From the NCBI RefSeq assembly GCF_014279895.1, contig NZ_CP047954.1, forward strand, positions 1,178,001 through 1,242,000: 64,000 bases of DNA, in the 5' to 3' direction. The notes beneath the pieces were generated by a model. It searched no databases. It was given only the letters and a program-made list of their open reading frames with translations, and was not told where the DNA came from. The translations under genes were made by a program, and so were the position numbers. Below are positions 7,691 to 16,062 of the stretch, piece by piece (within the stretch, counting starts at the first letter, position 1; each line of letters starts with the position of its first letter). Source of the stretch: Synechococcus sp. M16.1. Its GTDB lineage: Bacteria > Cyanobacteriota > Cyanobacteriia > PCC-6307 > Cyanobiaceae.

Positions 7691-8658
7691 CAGCGGTTGC
7701 TCTTGGACAGGTCCAGGCCCTTGCGGATCAGACCCACATTGTGCCGCTGCAATTCCAACAGGGTGGGGGCAGGCCCGTCCGGAGGCGAGAGGGAATCCAC
7801 GTAAAAGGTTCCACCGAATCGCGCCCCTGCCGCCGCTGCCACCTCCCGTTGGGCTTTATCGCTCACGGTGCTTTCACAAAAAATGGCTGGCACCTCGCGC
7901 TCTCGCACCGTGTCGATCAACCGTGCCATGCGTTTGGGTGTGATCTCGCTTTCGGCATTCACCGGCCAGAGGTAGGCCTCCTCGAGTCCGTAATCCGCTG
8001 CCAGATAAGAGAAGGCTCCCTCGCAACTCACCAACAGCCGTTGCTGAGCCGGCAGCGCGGCAATCGCCGTGCGCAGCTCCTGATCGAGGGCCTGGAGCTT
8101 AGCTTTGTAGGCCGACGCGTTAGCGGCAAAGTCCTCGGTACCGGCTGGATCGAGTTGGCTGAAGGCCCGCTCCAGATGGTCCACGTAGCCCATCGTGCGC
8201 TGGGGGGACATCCAGGCATGGGGATTGGGCTTGCCTGAATAGGCGTCCTCTGTGATCAGCAGAGGCTTCATCCCTTCCGAAAGGGTGATGGTGGGCACAT
8301 CCCCCGCTGCAGCCGTGAAACGCCGGGCCCACAACTCCAGCCCCAACCCGTTCTCAACAATCAGATCCGCCTTGCTGGCGCGCTCGATGTCACTGGGGGT
8401 GGGTTGGTACCCGTGAATCTCGGCACCGGGCTTGACGATCGAAGCCACCTGCAACCGATCACCCGCCACATTGCGGGCCAGATCGGCCAAAACCGTGAAG
8501 GTGGTGAGCACCTGGGGGCGTGAATCCGCGCTGACGTCCTGCTCTCGGCTGCGGCAAGAGGACAGCAACACACCCATCACAACCAGCAGCGCTGCTGCCG
8601 AACGGTTCCAGTTCAACCGGGGCAAAGCGTGCTGACTCGTCCTGATCGAGGATCGCAT
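7690..8658 (-). CDS. mntC: Metal-binding lipoprotein of Mn/Zn ABC transporter (ZnuA/MntC family)
   Basis: 322 aa. An N-terminal hydrophobic segment ends in the lipobox LLSSC, predicting attachment to the outer face of the cytoplasmic membrane. The cluster A-I features are seen: GAEIHGYQPTPSD and NPHAWMSPQ carry metal-ligand histidines, and a Glu/Asp pair lies in the C-lobe. There is no long His-rich loop, which favours manganese over zinc, though this is inference. ATG 8658 is preferred over TTG 8661. First gene of the mntC-mntA pair, divergent from the endonuclease III gene. Confidence 0.9.
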   Translation of the reverse strand: MRSSIRTSQHALPRLNWNRSAAALLVVMGVLLSSCRSREQDVSADSRPQVLTTFTVLADLARNVAGDRLQVASIVKPGAEIHGYQPTPSDIERASKADLIVENGLGLELWARRFTAAAGDVPTITLSEGMKPLLITEDAYSGKPNPHAWMSPQRTMGYVDHLERAFSQLDPAGTEDFAANASAYKAKLQALDQELRTAIAALPAQQRLLVSCEGAFSYLAADYGLEEAYLWPVNAESEITPKRMARLIDTVREREVPAIFCESTVSDKAQREVAAAAGARFGGTFYVDSLSPPDGPAPTLLELQRHNVGLIRKGLDLSKSNR

Positions 8659-8756
8659 CAATGGGTCCTAAAACAATCTCGGCAATGGCAGGGAAAGGCT
8701 GCAACGAAGCGATGCAATCACCGAAGCGCCAAGATCACCTCACCCACTGAACACCC

Positions 8757-9410
8757 GTGCGCAGGTCTGAGCGGGTGGAGGTGATTCTGCAGCGCCTCCA
8801 CGAGCAGTACCCGGAAACACCGATCCCCCTGGATCACAGTGATCCGTTCACCCTGCTGATCGCTGTTCTGTTGAGTGCCCAGTGCACCGACAAGAAGGTG
8901 AATGAGGTGACGCCGGCGCTGTTTGCCGCTGGGCCAACACCCGCCGCCATGGCAGAACTCGAGGAGGAGCAGATCCTGGCGTTCATCCGGCAGCTCGGGC
9001 TGGCCAAAACCAAGGCCAGAAACGTGCGCCGCCTTGCCCAGATTCTGGTGACGTCCTACGACGGCGACGTTCCCCAGAGCTTTGAGGAACTCGAAGCCTT
9101 ACCCGGCGTGGGCCACAAGACAGCCAGCGTGGTGATGGCCCAGGCCTTCGGCGTGCCCGCCTTCCCCGTCGACACCCACATCCACCGGCTGGCCCAACGC
9201 TGGGGATTGAGCGACGGCAGCAGTGTGGCGCGCACGGAACAGGACCTCAAGCGCCTCTTCCCCAAGGAGCACTGGAACCGACTGCACCTGCAGATCATTT
9301 TCTGGGGCCGTGAATTCTGCACAGCACGGAGCTGCGACGGAACCGTCTGCCCCATGTGCCGTGAGCTCTATCCGAAACGCCGCCGTCCTGTGATCACCCG
9401 CAAGCCCTGA
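8757..9410 (+). CDS. nth: Endonuclease III (base-excision repair DNA glycosylase/AP lyase)
   Basis: 217 aa. The helix-hairpin-helix is LPGVGHKTASVV with catalytic Lys121, and catalytic Asp139 is in FPVDTHIHRL. The enzyme removes oxidised pyrimidines and cleaves the DNA backbone. Four cysteines follow at 188, 193, 198 and 201, but spaced 4-4-2 rather than the E. coli 6-2-5, so the 4Fe-4S loop is a variant. GTG 8757 is the start. The gene ends 1 nt from the convergent ferredoxin gene. Confidence 0.93.
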   Translation: MRRSERVEVILQRLHEQYPETPIPLDHSDPFTLLIAVLLSAQCTDKKVNEVTPALFAAGPTPAAMAELEEEQILAFIRQLGLAKTKARNVRRLAQILVTSYDGDVPQSFEELEALPGVGHKTASVVMAQAFGVPAFPVDTHIHRLAQRWGLSDGSSVARTEQDLKRLFPKEHWNRLHLQIIFWGREFCTARSCDGTVCPMCRELYPKRRRPVITRKP

Positions 9411-9695
9411 TCAAGACAGCAGCTCTTCAGCGTTGGCCTTGATCACGCAATCAGCGGTGGGATAGCTCACACAAAGGAGGGCAAACCCCTGGCCGATCTG
9501 ATCATCATCGAGAAAGCTCTGATCGGTCTGATCCACCGAACCACTCACCAAACGGCCGGCGCAGGTGGAACAGGCCCCGGCCCGGCAGGAATAGGGCAGA
9601 TCAACTCCGGCCTCCTCGGCTGCATCGAGGATGTATGTGTCATCAGGACACGAAAAGCTGGCACCACCCTCGATGCTGATGTTGAAAGAGGCCAT
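9411..9695 (-). CDS. [2Fe-2S] plant-type ferredoxin
   Basis: 94 aa with the plant-type cluster motif C37-x4-C42-x2-C45 ... C75 ([12 protein letters not shown] and LLCVSYP). It carries electrons from photosystem I to acceptors such as FNR, thioredoxin reductase or nitrogen enzymes in the cytoplasm. Length and motif are typical. The sequence ([16 protein letters not shown]) differs from the dominant PetF type by an extra Cys at 16, so it may be a secondary ferredoxin. Monocistronic, converging on nth. Confidence 0.93.
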   Translation of the reverse strand: MASFNISIEGGASFSCPDDTYILDAAEEAGVDLPYSCRAGACSTCAGRLVSGSVDQTDQSFLDDDQIGQGFALLCVSYPTADCVIKANAEELLS

Positions 9696-9782
9696 GACGC
9701 GGAAGATCCTGAACGGTTGGTAGCTGGATCAGCCCATCGGCGCCAAAGCAGCTGGATCCGCACCCTGCTCCCATGAATGTTT

Positions 9783-10020
9783 GGGGGAGGCGCAGGCGAG
9801 GGAACCTGCGCTCGTTCAACTCCCCGAAGCGTTGGCAGTGATGCTCGCGCCTCCGGAATCATCCCGTGAATGAGAACAGCTCTTACTAGGCAGTAATGCT
9901 TAAAAACGTACGGATCGATACCCGCCAAAGCGCCATCGTCTTGGACACTGCATCACGAAAGCAGTGGTGCTTTCCATGCGTCACGGAGGGGGTGGGCTGA
10001 GGGGCCTGCTCCTTTTTTTT
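9783..10020 (+). ncRNA. Putative structured RNA, copy 1 (two-copy family)
   Basis: No gene fits here. The segment shows a hairpin GCGCAGG-loop-CCTGCGC around a CGAGGGAA loop, a conserved block ending AGTGATGCTCGCGCC, a second hairpin GAAAGCA-GTG-GTGCTTTC and a G/C-rich terminator hairpin followed by eight T. The same order of blocks recurs at 62205-62460, where both hairpin stems change on both sides so that most pairing is kept. This indicates a plus-strand RNA of about 200-250 nt. I cannot match it to a named family. Confidence 0.55.
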
Positions 10021-10091
10021 GGCCTGGGCCTGAACCAGAAGACCACTTGACCAGCCAAACCCACCATTGCTAGTACTGATGTACTTGCAGC

Positions 10092-10346
10092 ATGGTCATG
10101 GGAGAGGGCTGGCTGATTGACAGCGACGACCGCTGGATCTGGCGATTCCATCGCGATCAGAAAGGATGGATCCATGAGCCGAAGGTCTTCATCGACAGAG
10201 GCCGGCGCCTGCCTAAAGGCCCTCCCCTGCTGAAGGAACGCCGACACCTGCGAAAGGCCGAAGCAGAACAACTCTGGGCGTCCTTGCAGACCCAGGGCTG
10301 GAAGCGCCTTGCATCTCCGGCCTGGGGCGACGCGGTTGAACTTTGA
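10092..10346 (+). CDS. DUF1651 domain protein
   Basis: 84 aa, almost entirely a DUF1651 domain: GWLIDSDDRWIWRFHRD, a proline-containing centre and ERRHLRKAEAEQLWASLQ ending in a GW motif. This family of unknown function occurs in Synechococcus and Prochlorococcus, often in many copies. Two more members are in this window (28280 and 60841). It starts 72 nt after the terminator of the structured RNA at 9783. Confidence 0.75.
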   Translation: MVMGEGWLIDSDDRWIWRFHRDQKGWIHEPKVFIDRGRRLPKGPPLLKERRHLRKAEAEQLWASLQTQGWKRLASPAWGDAVEL

Positions 10347-10418
10347 GACAGGTCGCTGGGGCCAACTGCAAGGCTGTCCATCAGCAATCCCAGCGCACGC
10401 GTCGGATTGGCATGTTGG

Positions 10419-10512
10419 TCTTGTGAGGAAAAACGCCTCACAGGGTGGAAACAAGGACACACTCCTGCGAGCCGTTTTGGAACCCCTGCCTTTGGCGGGG
10501 GTTTCTTTTTGC
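10419..10512 (+). ncRNA. yfr2: Yfr2-family small RNA
   Basis: The sequence has the hairpin GTGAGG-loop-CCTCAC, then the conserved single-stranded block GTGGAAACAAGGACACAC, then a strong intrinsic terminator (ACCCCTGCC-TTTG-GGCGGGGGT followed by T-rich sequence). A GGAAACA core in this setting is the hallmark of the cyanobacterial Yfr2 sRNA family. A second copy with matching layout lies at 46141-46232 on the minus strand. The terminator ends 15 nt before the next gene, so it could also attenuate that gene. Confidence 0.72.
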
Positions 10513-10526
10513 CTGCCAGGGAGCCC

Positions 10527-10790
10527 ATGGAATCGGTCATCAACGAAATCGAGTTCAACTTCGAGCAGACCGTCAGCATTCGAACTGACGTGAAGCTGAG
10601 CAAGGACGACGTGAAGCAGATCGTCTCAGAAGCTCCCGCAGAAACCCTGGAGGAGATCGTTTACCAAAGCCTGGTGACCGATGAGCTGTATCTGAGGGCG
10701 AGGGCCAAGGAGATCGCCGCCAAACTCAAACAAGACGATCTTGAAGTGAACAGAATCGAGTACTGGGACGACGAAGGAAACAAGGTCTGA
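10527..10790 (+). CDS. Conserved hypothetical protein, 87 aa
   Basis: ATG 10527 has AGGGAG 4-9 nt upstream. The 87-aa acidic protein starts MESVINEIEFNFEQTVS, has a helix-rich centre (AETLEEIVYQSLVTDEL) and ends VNRIEYWDDEGNKV. No Cys or membrane segment. It follows directly on the Yfr2-type RNA terminator. Function unknown; the regular amphipathic pattern suggests a folded small protein. Confidence 0.65.
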   Translation: MESVINEIEFNFEQTVSIRTDVKLSKDDVKQIVSEAPAETLEEIVYQSLVTDELYLRARAKEIAAKLKQDDLEVNRIEYWDDEGNKV

Positions 10791-11229
10791 ACCTGTCGCC
10801 CCTGGGCAGGCACTGTCTGACGCCTCTTACGAACGGGAGAACACTGCTGGCGAAACAAGACCTGCTTGAGCCATGGTGCAAGAAGGTGCCTTTGAAGGCT
10901 GTTGCGCACTCAACATCAACTTCGCCAGCAGGTGCTGGCTCAGTCCCCGGCCGGCAAGCCCCGATCCTTGATGGATTTCCGCTGGGCGCTATCAGAACCT
11001 TCAGGCCCTAACCCTGCGTCAGCCAAGCAAAGAGCAGCGGTTGTTTCGACGCAACAAGCTGCACCGGATCGATGGATGGCGAAAATCTCGCGCCTTTTGT
11101 CTCGCTCTAAAAAGCAGACCCGCTGATCAAATCAGCCAGGGCAAACCATCAAAACCATCAATCAATCAGTCTCCAGACGCACAGGCCTACGCAGAAACAA
11201 GCCACTGAGACTGATCAAGGCTTAAGCAG
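10791..11229. other. Region without a confident gene
   Basis: About 440 bp. Reading frames are present in three plus-strand frames, but each lacks a credible start or is interrupted. One frame encodes a basic stretch RRNKLHRIDGWRKSRAF after an in-frame TGA. This may be a decayed small gene. No terminator or repeat was seen. Confidence 0.3.
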
Positions 11230-11820
11230 CTATCCAATTCTGCTGAGAATCGGCTCCAGATCGAAGTTGTAGCCCCGAACAACAAGATCTGCGCGACGCT
11301 TCAAAGGGTGAATGAAGCGACGCTCACCCGGGAGCATTTCGCGCAGCATCTGGCGAATCACATAGGAAGCCGGCCTCTGCCTGTCGCGAACATCACGCCA
11401 GAGACGCTTGATCAACCTCTGAAGTAGTGGGGTTTCGACGTACACAACCAGCGAGATGGGCACAGCCTCCAACAGATGCTGTGGCCCGTAGGAGCCTTCC
11501 ACCAGAACCAGGTCATAGGGCTGCTGCAACAACCTGGAGCTCACCCTGCGGCTGCGCATGTCGTAGCTGCGCAGCGCGTTCAACTGGCGGTAGCGAACAG
11601 CGCTGAGCTGCAACCTCAGCTGATCCGCGTCAATGGCATCCACCGTGTCGAAGCCGTAGCGCGAGCTGGGCGACCAACCACAGCGGTAGTAGTCATCGCA
11701 GGCGATCAACAGGGGATGACGCCCCCTGGCACGCAGCTGCTCGGCCAGACGGGCGGCCAGGGTGGTCTTGCCGGCCGCAGACGGCCCGCAGATGCACACC
11801 AGAGGAACTGCCCCAGACAA
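11230..11820 (-). CDS. P-loop kinase, uridine kinase/phosphoribulokinase-like
   Basis: 196 aa. Walker A ICGPSAAGKTTLA (about 9-21) is followed by LIACDDYY, the conserved DD region of uridine kinase-like enzymes, and LVLVEGSYG as the Walker-B-like strand. The arginine-rich segment RLIKRLWRDVRDRQR forms the lid. The fold predicts phosphorylation of a small hydroxylated metabolite such as a nucleoside. True substrate uncertain. Monocistronic, in its own interval. Confidence 0.8.
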   Translation of the reverse strand: MSGAVPLVCICGPSAAGKTTLAARLAEQLRARGRHPLLIACDDYYRCGWSPSSRYGFDTVDAIDADQLRLQLSAVRYRQLNALRSYDMRSRRVSSRLLQQPYDLVLVEGSYGPQHLLEAVPISLVVYVETPLLQRLIKRLWRDVRDRQRPASYVIRQMLREMLPGERRFIHPLKRRADLVVRGYNFDLEPILSRIG

Positions 11821-11989
11821 GCGCTGTCTTCATCCAGAACCATGCTGACAGCGCCGTCCCAAAAGAAGCAGAAAAACAGTAGCCGTTGATACAGATTAGG
11901 GCTAGGGTGTGGTCACGTTGGGCCTCATCAACAGGCCGCAGTCAGATCCACGCCAGGCAACGGGGGCGTGGGCACCGCGCAAGAGAGAG

Positions 11990-12232
11990 ATGAACACCCT
12001 TCAACTGATCAAGGCACGGACTGTGCGCAATCAGGCCATCGAAACGGCCAGAACACAGATGGCACGGGCCTACCGCCACCAGGGCCACACCGACCGGGTG
12101 CACACCCCGGTGGGGAGCAAAACCAAGGTGCTGCGCTATCGCGGCGTCGCCTACGAACAAATCGACCCACAACAGCACCCAAGCGGCGGACGGGAACTGC
12201 GTTATCGCGGCGTCAGCTACGACGTGTACTGA
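11990..12232 (+). CDS. DUF4278 domain protein, 80 aa
   Basis: ATG 11990 follows a purine-rich AGAGAGAG. A helical N-terminus is followed by two copies of the DUF4278 repeat, VLRYRGVAYEQ and ELRYRGVSYDVY. The function of this cyanobacterial family is unknown. A second, cysteine-containing member is in the island at 48898. The basic N-terminal helix could bind nucleic acid, which is speculation. Confidence 0.75.
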   Translation: MNTLQLIKARTVRNQAIETARTQMARAYRHQGHTDRVHTPVGSKTKVLRYRGVAYEQIDPQQHPSGGRELRYRGVSYDVY

Positions 12233-12246
12233 AGCCAGCGTTCCAT

Positions 12247-12285
12247 CCATGATTGAAGCGGGGACACCCCCCGCTTCAATCATGG
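12247..12285. repeat. Perfect 17-bp inverted repeat
   Basis: Two perfect 17-nt arms, CCATGATTGAAGCGGGG and its reverse complement, flank a 5-nt spacer. There is no T-run on either side, so it is not a classical terminator. It lies between the DUF4278 stop and the decayed serine hydrolase and is followed at 12292-12319 by a 14-bp tandem direct repeat (AGGGTGACAAAGCA twice). It could be a recombination scar or a transcript-end hairpin. Confidence 0.8.
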
Positions 12286-13684
12286 CCATTGAGGGTGACA
12301 AAGCAAGGGTGACAAAGCAGCAGTGGCGGACGGTGGTGATCTCCATAGCGGCCATGGCCTTCAGCGCCACAGCAGGCCTGGAGCCTCCGCTGCGCAACCT
12401 GATCTCGTTCGGCCAGGGCGGGGGCGAGTTTCAGCGCCAAGCAGCTCTGCAGCAGCGTGCTGATGGCTGGAATGGATCCAGACCAGGTGCTCAAGGAAGA
12501 CCTGGCCGCCGGCCAGGGGATGATCCACACCCTGATCAAACCAAACGCTGGACGCGTTGAGGCCAGCGCCCTATTCGGACTGATTCGTGCTGAAGCGATT
12601 CAGAACGGCGAACGGGGCTGCACCTGGCAGATCGATGGGCATCCAAAACCTCGGCTGCCCAAGCCAAACCAGCCTGACTCCGCGACGCCCCATCTCATTG
12701 GCTCTGCCTGGCCCCTGATCGCCACAGCCGCCGCAGATCGATGAGCAGGCACTGAAGGACGCTCTCGATCGCGCCTTTGAGGAGAACGAGCCGCTCACAC
12801 CCAAACGCACCCGCGCCGTTGTGCTGGTGCAGAACGGCTGGGTGATCGCCGAGCGCTACGCCCAAGGCATCCAGCCCGACATGCCACTGATTGGCTGGTC
12901 GATGAGCAAAAGCATCACCCATGCCCTGATCGGACGGGCCATCCAGGAAGGACTTCTGGATCCAGGCAAGCCACCGAAGGTGCGCGAATGAAGTGATCCG
13001 CAGGATCCACGCCAAAGGATCAGCCTGGATCAACTGCTGCGCATGAACAGCGGGCTGGCTTTCGAGGAATCGACGGGGACTCTGAACTCGGACCTGGTGC
13101 AGATGCTGACCCAGGAAGCCGACATGGCCGGGTTCGCCGCCAGCCAACCCCTCAGCAAAAAACCGGGAAAAAAGTGGAGCTATTCATCCGGAACCACCAA
13201 CATCCTCAGCCGGATCCTCAGACACGCCATCGATGACGATCAGCGCTACTGGAGCTTTCCCAAGCAGGCATTGTTCGGGCCTCTCGGGATGACGACTGCT
13301 GTTCTCGAAAACGACAACAGTGGAACCTTGGTGGGCTCATCCCTGGCGTGGGCCAGCGGCCGCGATTGGGCCCGGTTTGGCCAGTTGTACCTGGATCAGG
13401 GCCGCTGGGATGGCAAGCAACTTCTGCCCGCAACCTGGGTTCGACAGGCACGGACGGCGTCGCGGAGATCAAAACAGGCCTATGGCGCGCAATGGTGGCT
13501 CAGCCGCCGCAAATCAAGGCCGGATTTGCCCAATGACAGCTATTCAGCTGAGGGCTATCAGGGACAACTTCTTCTGGTGGCTCCATCACAGCGCGCGGTG
13601 ATCGTGCGACTGGGACAGACACCCAAAAAGCCGGGATTTGATGCCAATGCTTTCGGGGCTGATGTTCTCTCAGCCCTTCGATAA
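12282..13684 (+). pseudogene. Decayed serine hydrolase (beta-lactamase/penicillin-binding class C family)
   Basis: The coding signal moves through all three frames. It begins near VVISIAAMAFSATAG (signal-like), shifts at about 12430 to GMDPDQVLKEDLAAG, and shifts again before 12735 to IDEQALKDALDRAF. In the last frame the SxxK motif SMSKS is present, then TGA at 12989-12991 where a Trp is expected, then a 213-codon stretch including YSSGTTN (YxN-like motif). A further in-frame TGA is at 12714. At least two frameshifts and two stops make a pseudogene likely; sequencing error alone is less likely. Confidence 0.8.
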
Positions 13685-13699
13685 GGCGAACGGCAGGGC

Positions 13700-13825
13700 T
13701 CAGTTCTTGTCGCCGCCCTTGGGAACGAACGCCTGGGATGCCGCAACGAGAAGTCCGGTGATCAGCAGGGCCGGAAGAATGACAGTCGGACCGCCTGGAG
13801 CTGTCTGGGAGGCGAACAACAGCAT
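13700..13825 (-). CDS. Small single-span membrane protein, 41 aa
   Basis: ATG 13825 opens a short protein with one clear membrane helix, PTVILPALLITGLLVAASQ, and the polar tail FVPKGGDKN. Size and layout resemble low-molecular-mass photosynthetic complex subunits, but I cannot match it to a named Psb, Psa or Pet protein. The upstream ribosome site is weak. Coding call based on composition and the clean helix. Confidence 0.55.
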   Translation of the reverse strand: MLLFASQTAPGGPTVILPALLITGLLVAASQAFVPKGGDKN

Positions 13826-14200
13826 GATCTGGCAATAAAAACCACTAATCACCCTGGCAGAACAGGGGGCAAACAGCGATCCCTGCAAATGTTTGTCGCA
13901 GAGACCAAGGCTCAGCAGATCACGACGGGAAAGAGAAAAAGCTCGCCCTGCACGGCATCACAGGCTCGAACAGCAGCGGTGGGCCTGGCACGAGGTTTCG
14001 CCACCGCCGAGGCTGCTGCCGGAAACGCCTTGCGGGGTCGGATCAAGGAATGCCGCATCCACTCGTCAGCGCGGAAGGTGGCGTAAGGAGAACTCGCAGC
14101 CATGGGTTTCGGAGCAGTACATCTGTTTTAGTGCACATGTACTACAGCGTCAACCCAGGCGCTCTCCGCAACAATCACGGGTACCACTGCTCATCCGCAG
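13826..14200. other. Region without a confident gene
   Basis: Open frames exist on both strands, but none has convincing composition or a ribosome site. A plus-strand frame at 13889-14086 starts with ATG and encodes a basic 65-aa peptide, and an overlapping minus frame is equally long. A short partly palindromic segment, GTGCACATGTAC, lies near 14131. Confidence 0.3.
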
Positions 14201-14452
14201 GTGACGCAACAGGACGACGCCATCGGCAGCCGCTTGAACCGGATCGAAGCTCGGCTGGCCAGGATTGAAGAGCTTCTGCTCAACGCAGGAGTCGGCGAAG
14301 GTCAGAACCCATCAGCAACGCAGGAACAGTGCTACGAGGCATGGATCCACTATCTGAACAACACCCCTGAGGCCGTCGAAGCTCACCTCACCGCCCACGA
14401 GATGGCCGCCCTAAAAGCCTCCATCAACGCCCAAGTTCCAAGCGATTCGTAG
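14201..14452 (+). CDS. Conserved hypothetical protein with N-terminal coiled coil, 83 aa
   Basis: GTG 14201 starts an 83-aa protein. Residues 8-28 form an amphipathic helix (SRLNRIEARLARIEELL) typical of a short coiled coil, followed by CYEAWIHYLNNTPEAV and a helical end. It is soluble and acidic. The start is chosen because no other codon keeps the coiled coil; the ribosome site is weak. Function unknown. Confidence 0.6.
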   Translation: MTQQDDAIGSRLNRIEARLARIEELLLNAGVGEGQNPSATQEQCYEAWIHYLNNTPEAVEAHLTAHEMAALKASINAQVPSDS

Positions 14453-14583
14453 AGTTATACACAGCTTTTCCACAGGGCCAAAACAGCTGATCCTGGCGAG
14501 CACAGTGGTTTTGGCCATCGGCGTGGAAAACAAGCTTCAGATGCTCGGCAGTCCCCGGCACATCCTGCCGCTCAATGTGAAGA

Positions 14584-14928
14584 ATGCTGTGCTGGCAATT
14601 GATTTCAAGCAATAAATGCATCAGTGATTTCGAACACGCCTCAAGTAGCAACGAGGCGCTCCCTGCTGTGAACGAAGCAAGCAATCCTCAGGAAAAGCTT
14701 CAGGGCACCGATCCGCCAGAGGAGTCGGTTGAAAAACTGTGGAAAAACAAAAGATTCTGTTGTGACCACTGCAGACAGCCGGGAGACGTGCACTTCCGGG
14801 TGATGACCGCCCGACTCGCAGACTGGATCCTGGTGTGTGAAACCTGCTGGCCGAACTTCCGCGAACAAGCTGGTTATCGCTATGGAGGAACCCGCAAGGC
14901 CAACCGCCGCAAGCGAAAACGGCGTTAG
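14584..14928 (+). CDS. Zinc-finger-like small basic protein
   Basis: 114 aa from ATG 14584. A likely zinc site is formed by FCCDHC (about 58-63) and VCETCW (about 84-89), a Cx2C...Cx2C arrangement about 20 residues apart. The C-terminus is strongly basic (TRKANRRKRKRR), suggesting nucleic-acid contact. The N-terminal 50 residues are of low complexity, and the true start may be internal. The role is unknown. Confidence 0.62.
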   Translation: MLCWQLISSNKCISDFEHASSSNEALPAVNEASNPQEKLQGTDPPEESVEKLWKNKRFCCDHCRQPGDVHFRVMTARLADWILVCETCWPNFREQAGYRYGGTRKANRRKRKRR

Positions 14929-14940
14929 CTGGAGGAAGGC

Positions 14941-15306
14941 TCAGATCAGTTCACATTGGTGGCGGATCACCGTGCCGCGGCGTTCCCAAAATTCCGGCGC
15001 TGATTGATCAACGACCCGCCACCACCAACGACCATCGGTGTAACTGGGGGCACCTGCATTGTTGGTGCGCGGTAGTTGCAACTCCACATCGCGCCAGCGC
15101 AGCAGCACTCCGTCACCCGGCAGGGTTCCCTCCAACGTGTTGGGAATGCCTTCGGCCAACCCGGTGAGATCAACGGCTCCCCGCGTGATCTCAACACTGA
15201 GCCGATCCCCATCGCAGATCCAATCGGCCCATGAAGGCTGGGGAGCCAGCAGCAGGCAGAGCATCAACAGCGCCAGGCCCAGGCCCTTCGCGACAGAATT
15301 CAGCAA
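14941..15306 (-). CDS. Secreted hypothetical protein, 121 aa
   Basis: A hydrophobic N-terminal segment (GLGLALLMLCLLLAPQ, cleavage likely after SWA) marks a secreted or periplasmic protein. The mature part has two Cys (WICDGD near the start and HQCELI at the end), likely a disulfide, and several Trp. The start is a TTG at 15306, which overlaps the divergent DCC gene start; an ATG at 15264 would shorten the signal peptide. Function unknown. Confidence 0.6.
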   Translation of the reverse strand: MLNSVAKGLGLALLMLCLLLAPQPSWADWICDGDRLSVEITRGAVDLTGLAEGIPNTLEGTLPGDGVLLRWRDVELQLPRTNNAGAPSYTDGRWWWRVVDQSAPEFWERRGTVIRHQCELI

Positions 15307-15692
15307 TGCTGTTGACCCTCATCTACGACGGCGGATGCCCATTCTGTCGAGAGTTCGCCCTCCGCAGTGAGCTCCAGGCGGGTGTTCCCAACCTGCGCAT
15401 TGTTGACGGCCGCGCCGATCACACGATCCGTCGCGAGCTCAATGCCCTCGGCCTGCCTCTGCGCAATGGCGCCGTTCTTGTCGAAGGGGAGCAGACGTGG
15501 CATGGAAGCGAAGCCATTGCGGAACTCAGCCGGCGCATGAACCCCAGCGATCCCCTGCTCGGACTGCTGGCCAAGCTGTTCAGTGACAACCAACGTTCAG
15601 CACTGGCTTATCCAGCCCTGTTGGCAGCCCGGCGCCTGGCCCTCGCCACCCGCGGGCTGAGCGTTGACCCGGATCAGGCTCGATCACGCTGA
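15306..15692 (+). CDS. DCC-family thiol-disulfide oxidoreductase (DUF393)
   Basis: 128 aa. The family signature is LIYDGGCPFCREF at residues 5-17, with the redox CxxC in a thioredoxin-like fold. Such proteins are thought to exchange thiols and disulfides, but substrates are unknown. ATG 15306 is the start. Its 5' end touches the start of the divergent secreted protein, which has conserved cysteines; a link is possible but unproven. Confidence 0.85.
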   Translation: MLLTLIYDGGCPFCREFALRSELQAGVPNLRIVDGRADHTIRRELNALGLPLRNGAVLVEGEQTWHGSEAIAELSRRMNPSDPLLGLLAKLFSDNQRSALAYPALLAARRLALATRGLSVDPDQARSR

Positions 15693-15696
15693 CGCA

Positions 15697-16062
15697 ATGA
15701 GCCAAAACACGGGTGGTCGCAACCGATACCCCTGCACTACGGTCGAAGCAAGCCTAAAGATTCTCTTAAGCATCGATCCTGATCCCTTTGTTCCTGACGC
15801 GCTGAGCCATCAGCAACTCAACGCCTTGCTGAAAGCGGCGATGGACACATCCGCCGTTCCGGAAGGGCGACTCAGCGATGACGAATTGCTCCGCGCAGCA
15901 CTGAGTGCATGGGCCGACCAAACCCAGGAGTTGCTGCGCTGGATTGAAGGACAGGGCGATGCAGTGAGCGACACGCGATCGCCCAAGCAGGTGATGGCGC
16001 TGGGAAGTTTTCGCACCCATCTGGTGATGGGCCTCAAGGCCCTTCGTTATTCCGAAGGCTGA
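15697..16062 (+). CDS. Conserved hypothetical protein with C-terminal MALGSFRT motif
   Basis: 121 aa from ATG 15697, 5 nt after the DCC gene. The N-terminus is Ser/Thr-rich; the C-terminal 90 residues are helical and acidic and end in QVMALGSFRTHLVMGLKALR. The same ending (LMALGSFRTYLMLSLRALQ) is found in the 83-aa island protein at 52242, so the two are paralogues. Function unknown. Confidence 0.7.
   Translation: MSQNTGGRNRYPCTTVEASLKILLSIDPDPFVPDALSHQQLNALLKAAMDTSAVPEGRLSDDELLRAALSAWADQTQELLRWIEGQGDAVSDTRSPKQVMALGSFRTHLVMGLKALRYSEG

Noticed and set aside
9783-10020. Known riboswitch or RNase P/6S RNA
   Set aside because: I compared the remembered conserved cores (cobalamin, glutamine, fluoride, guanidine, RNase P) and none fits; kept as unnamed RNA.
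13889-14204. Overlapping plus- and minus-strand short frames
   Set aside because: No ribosome site and neither frame shows protein-like composition; reported only as an unassigned region.
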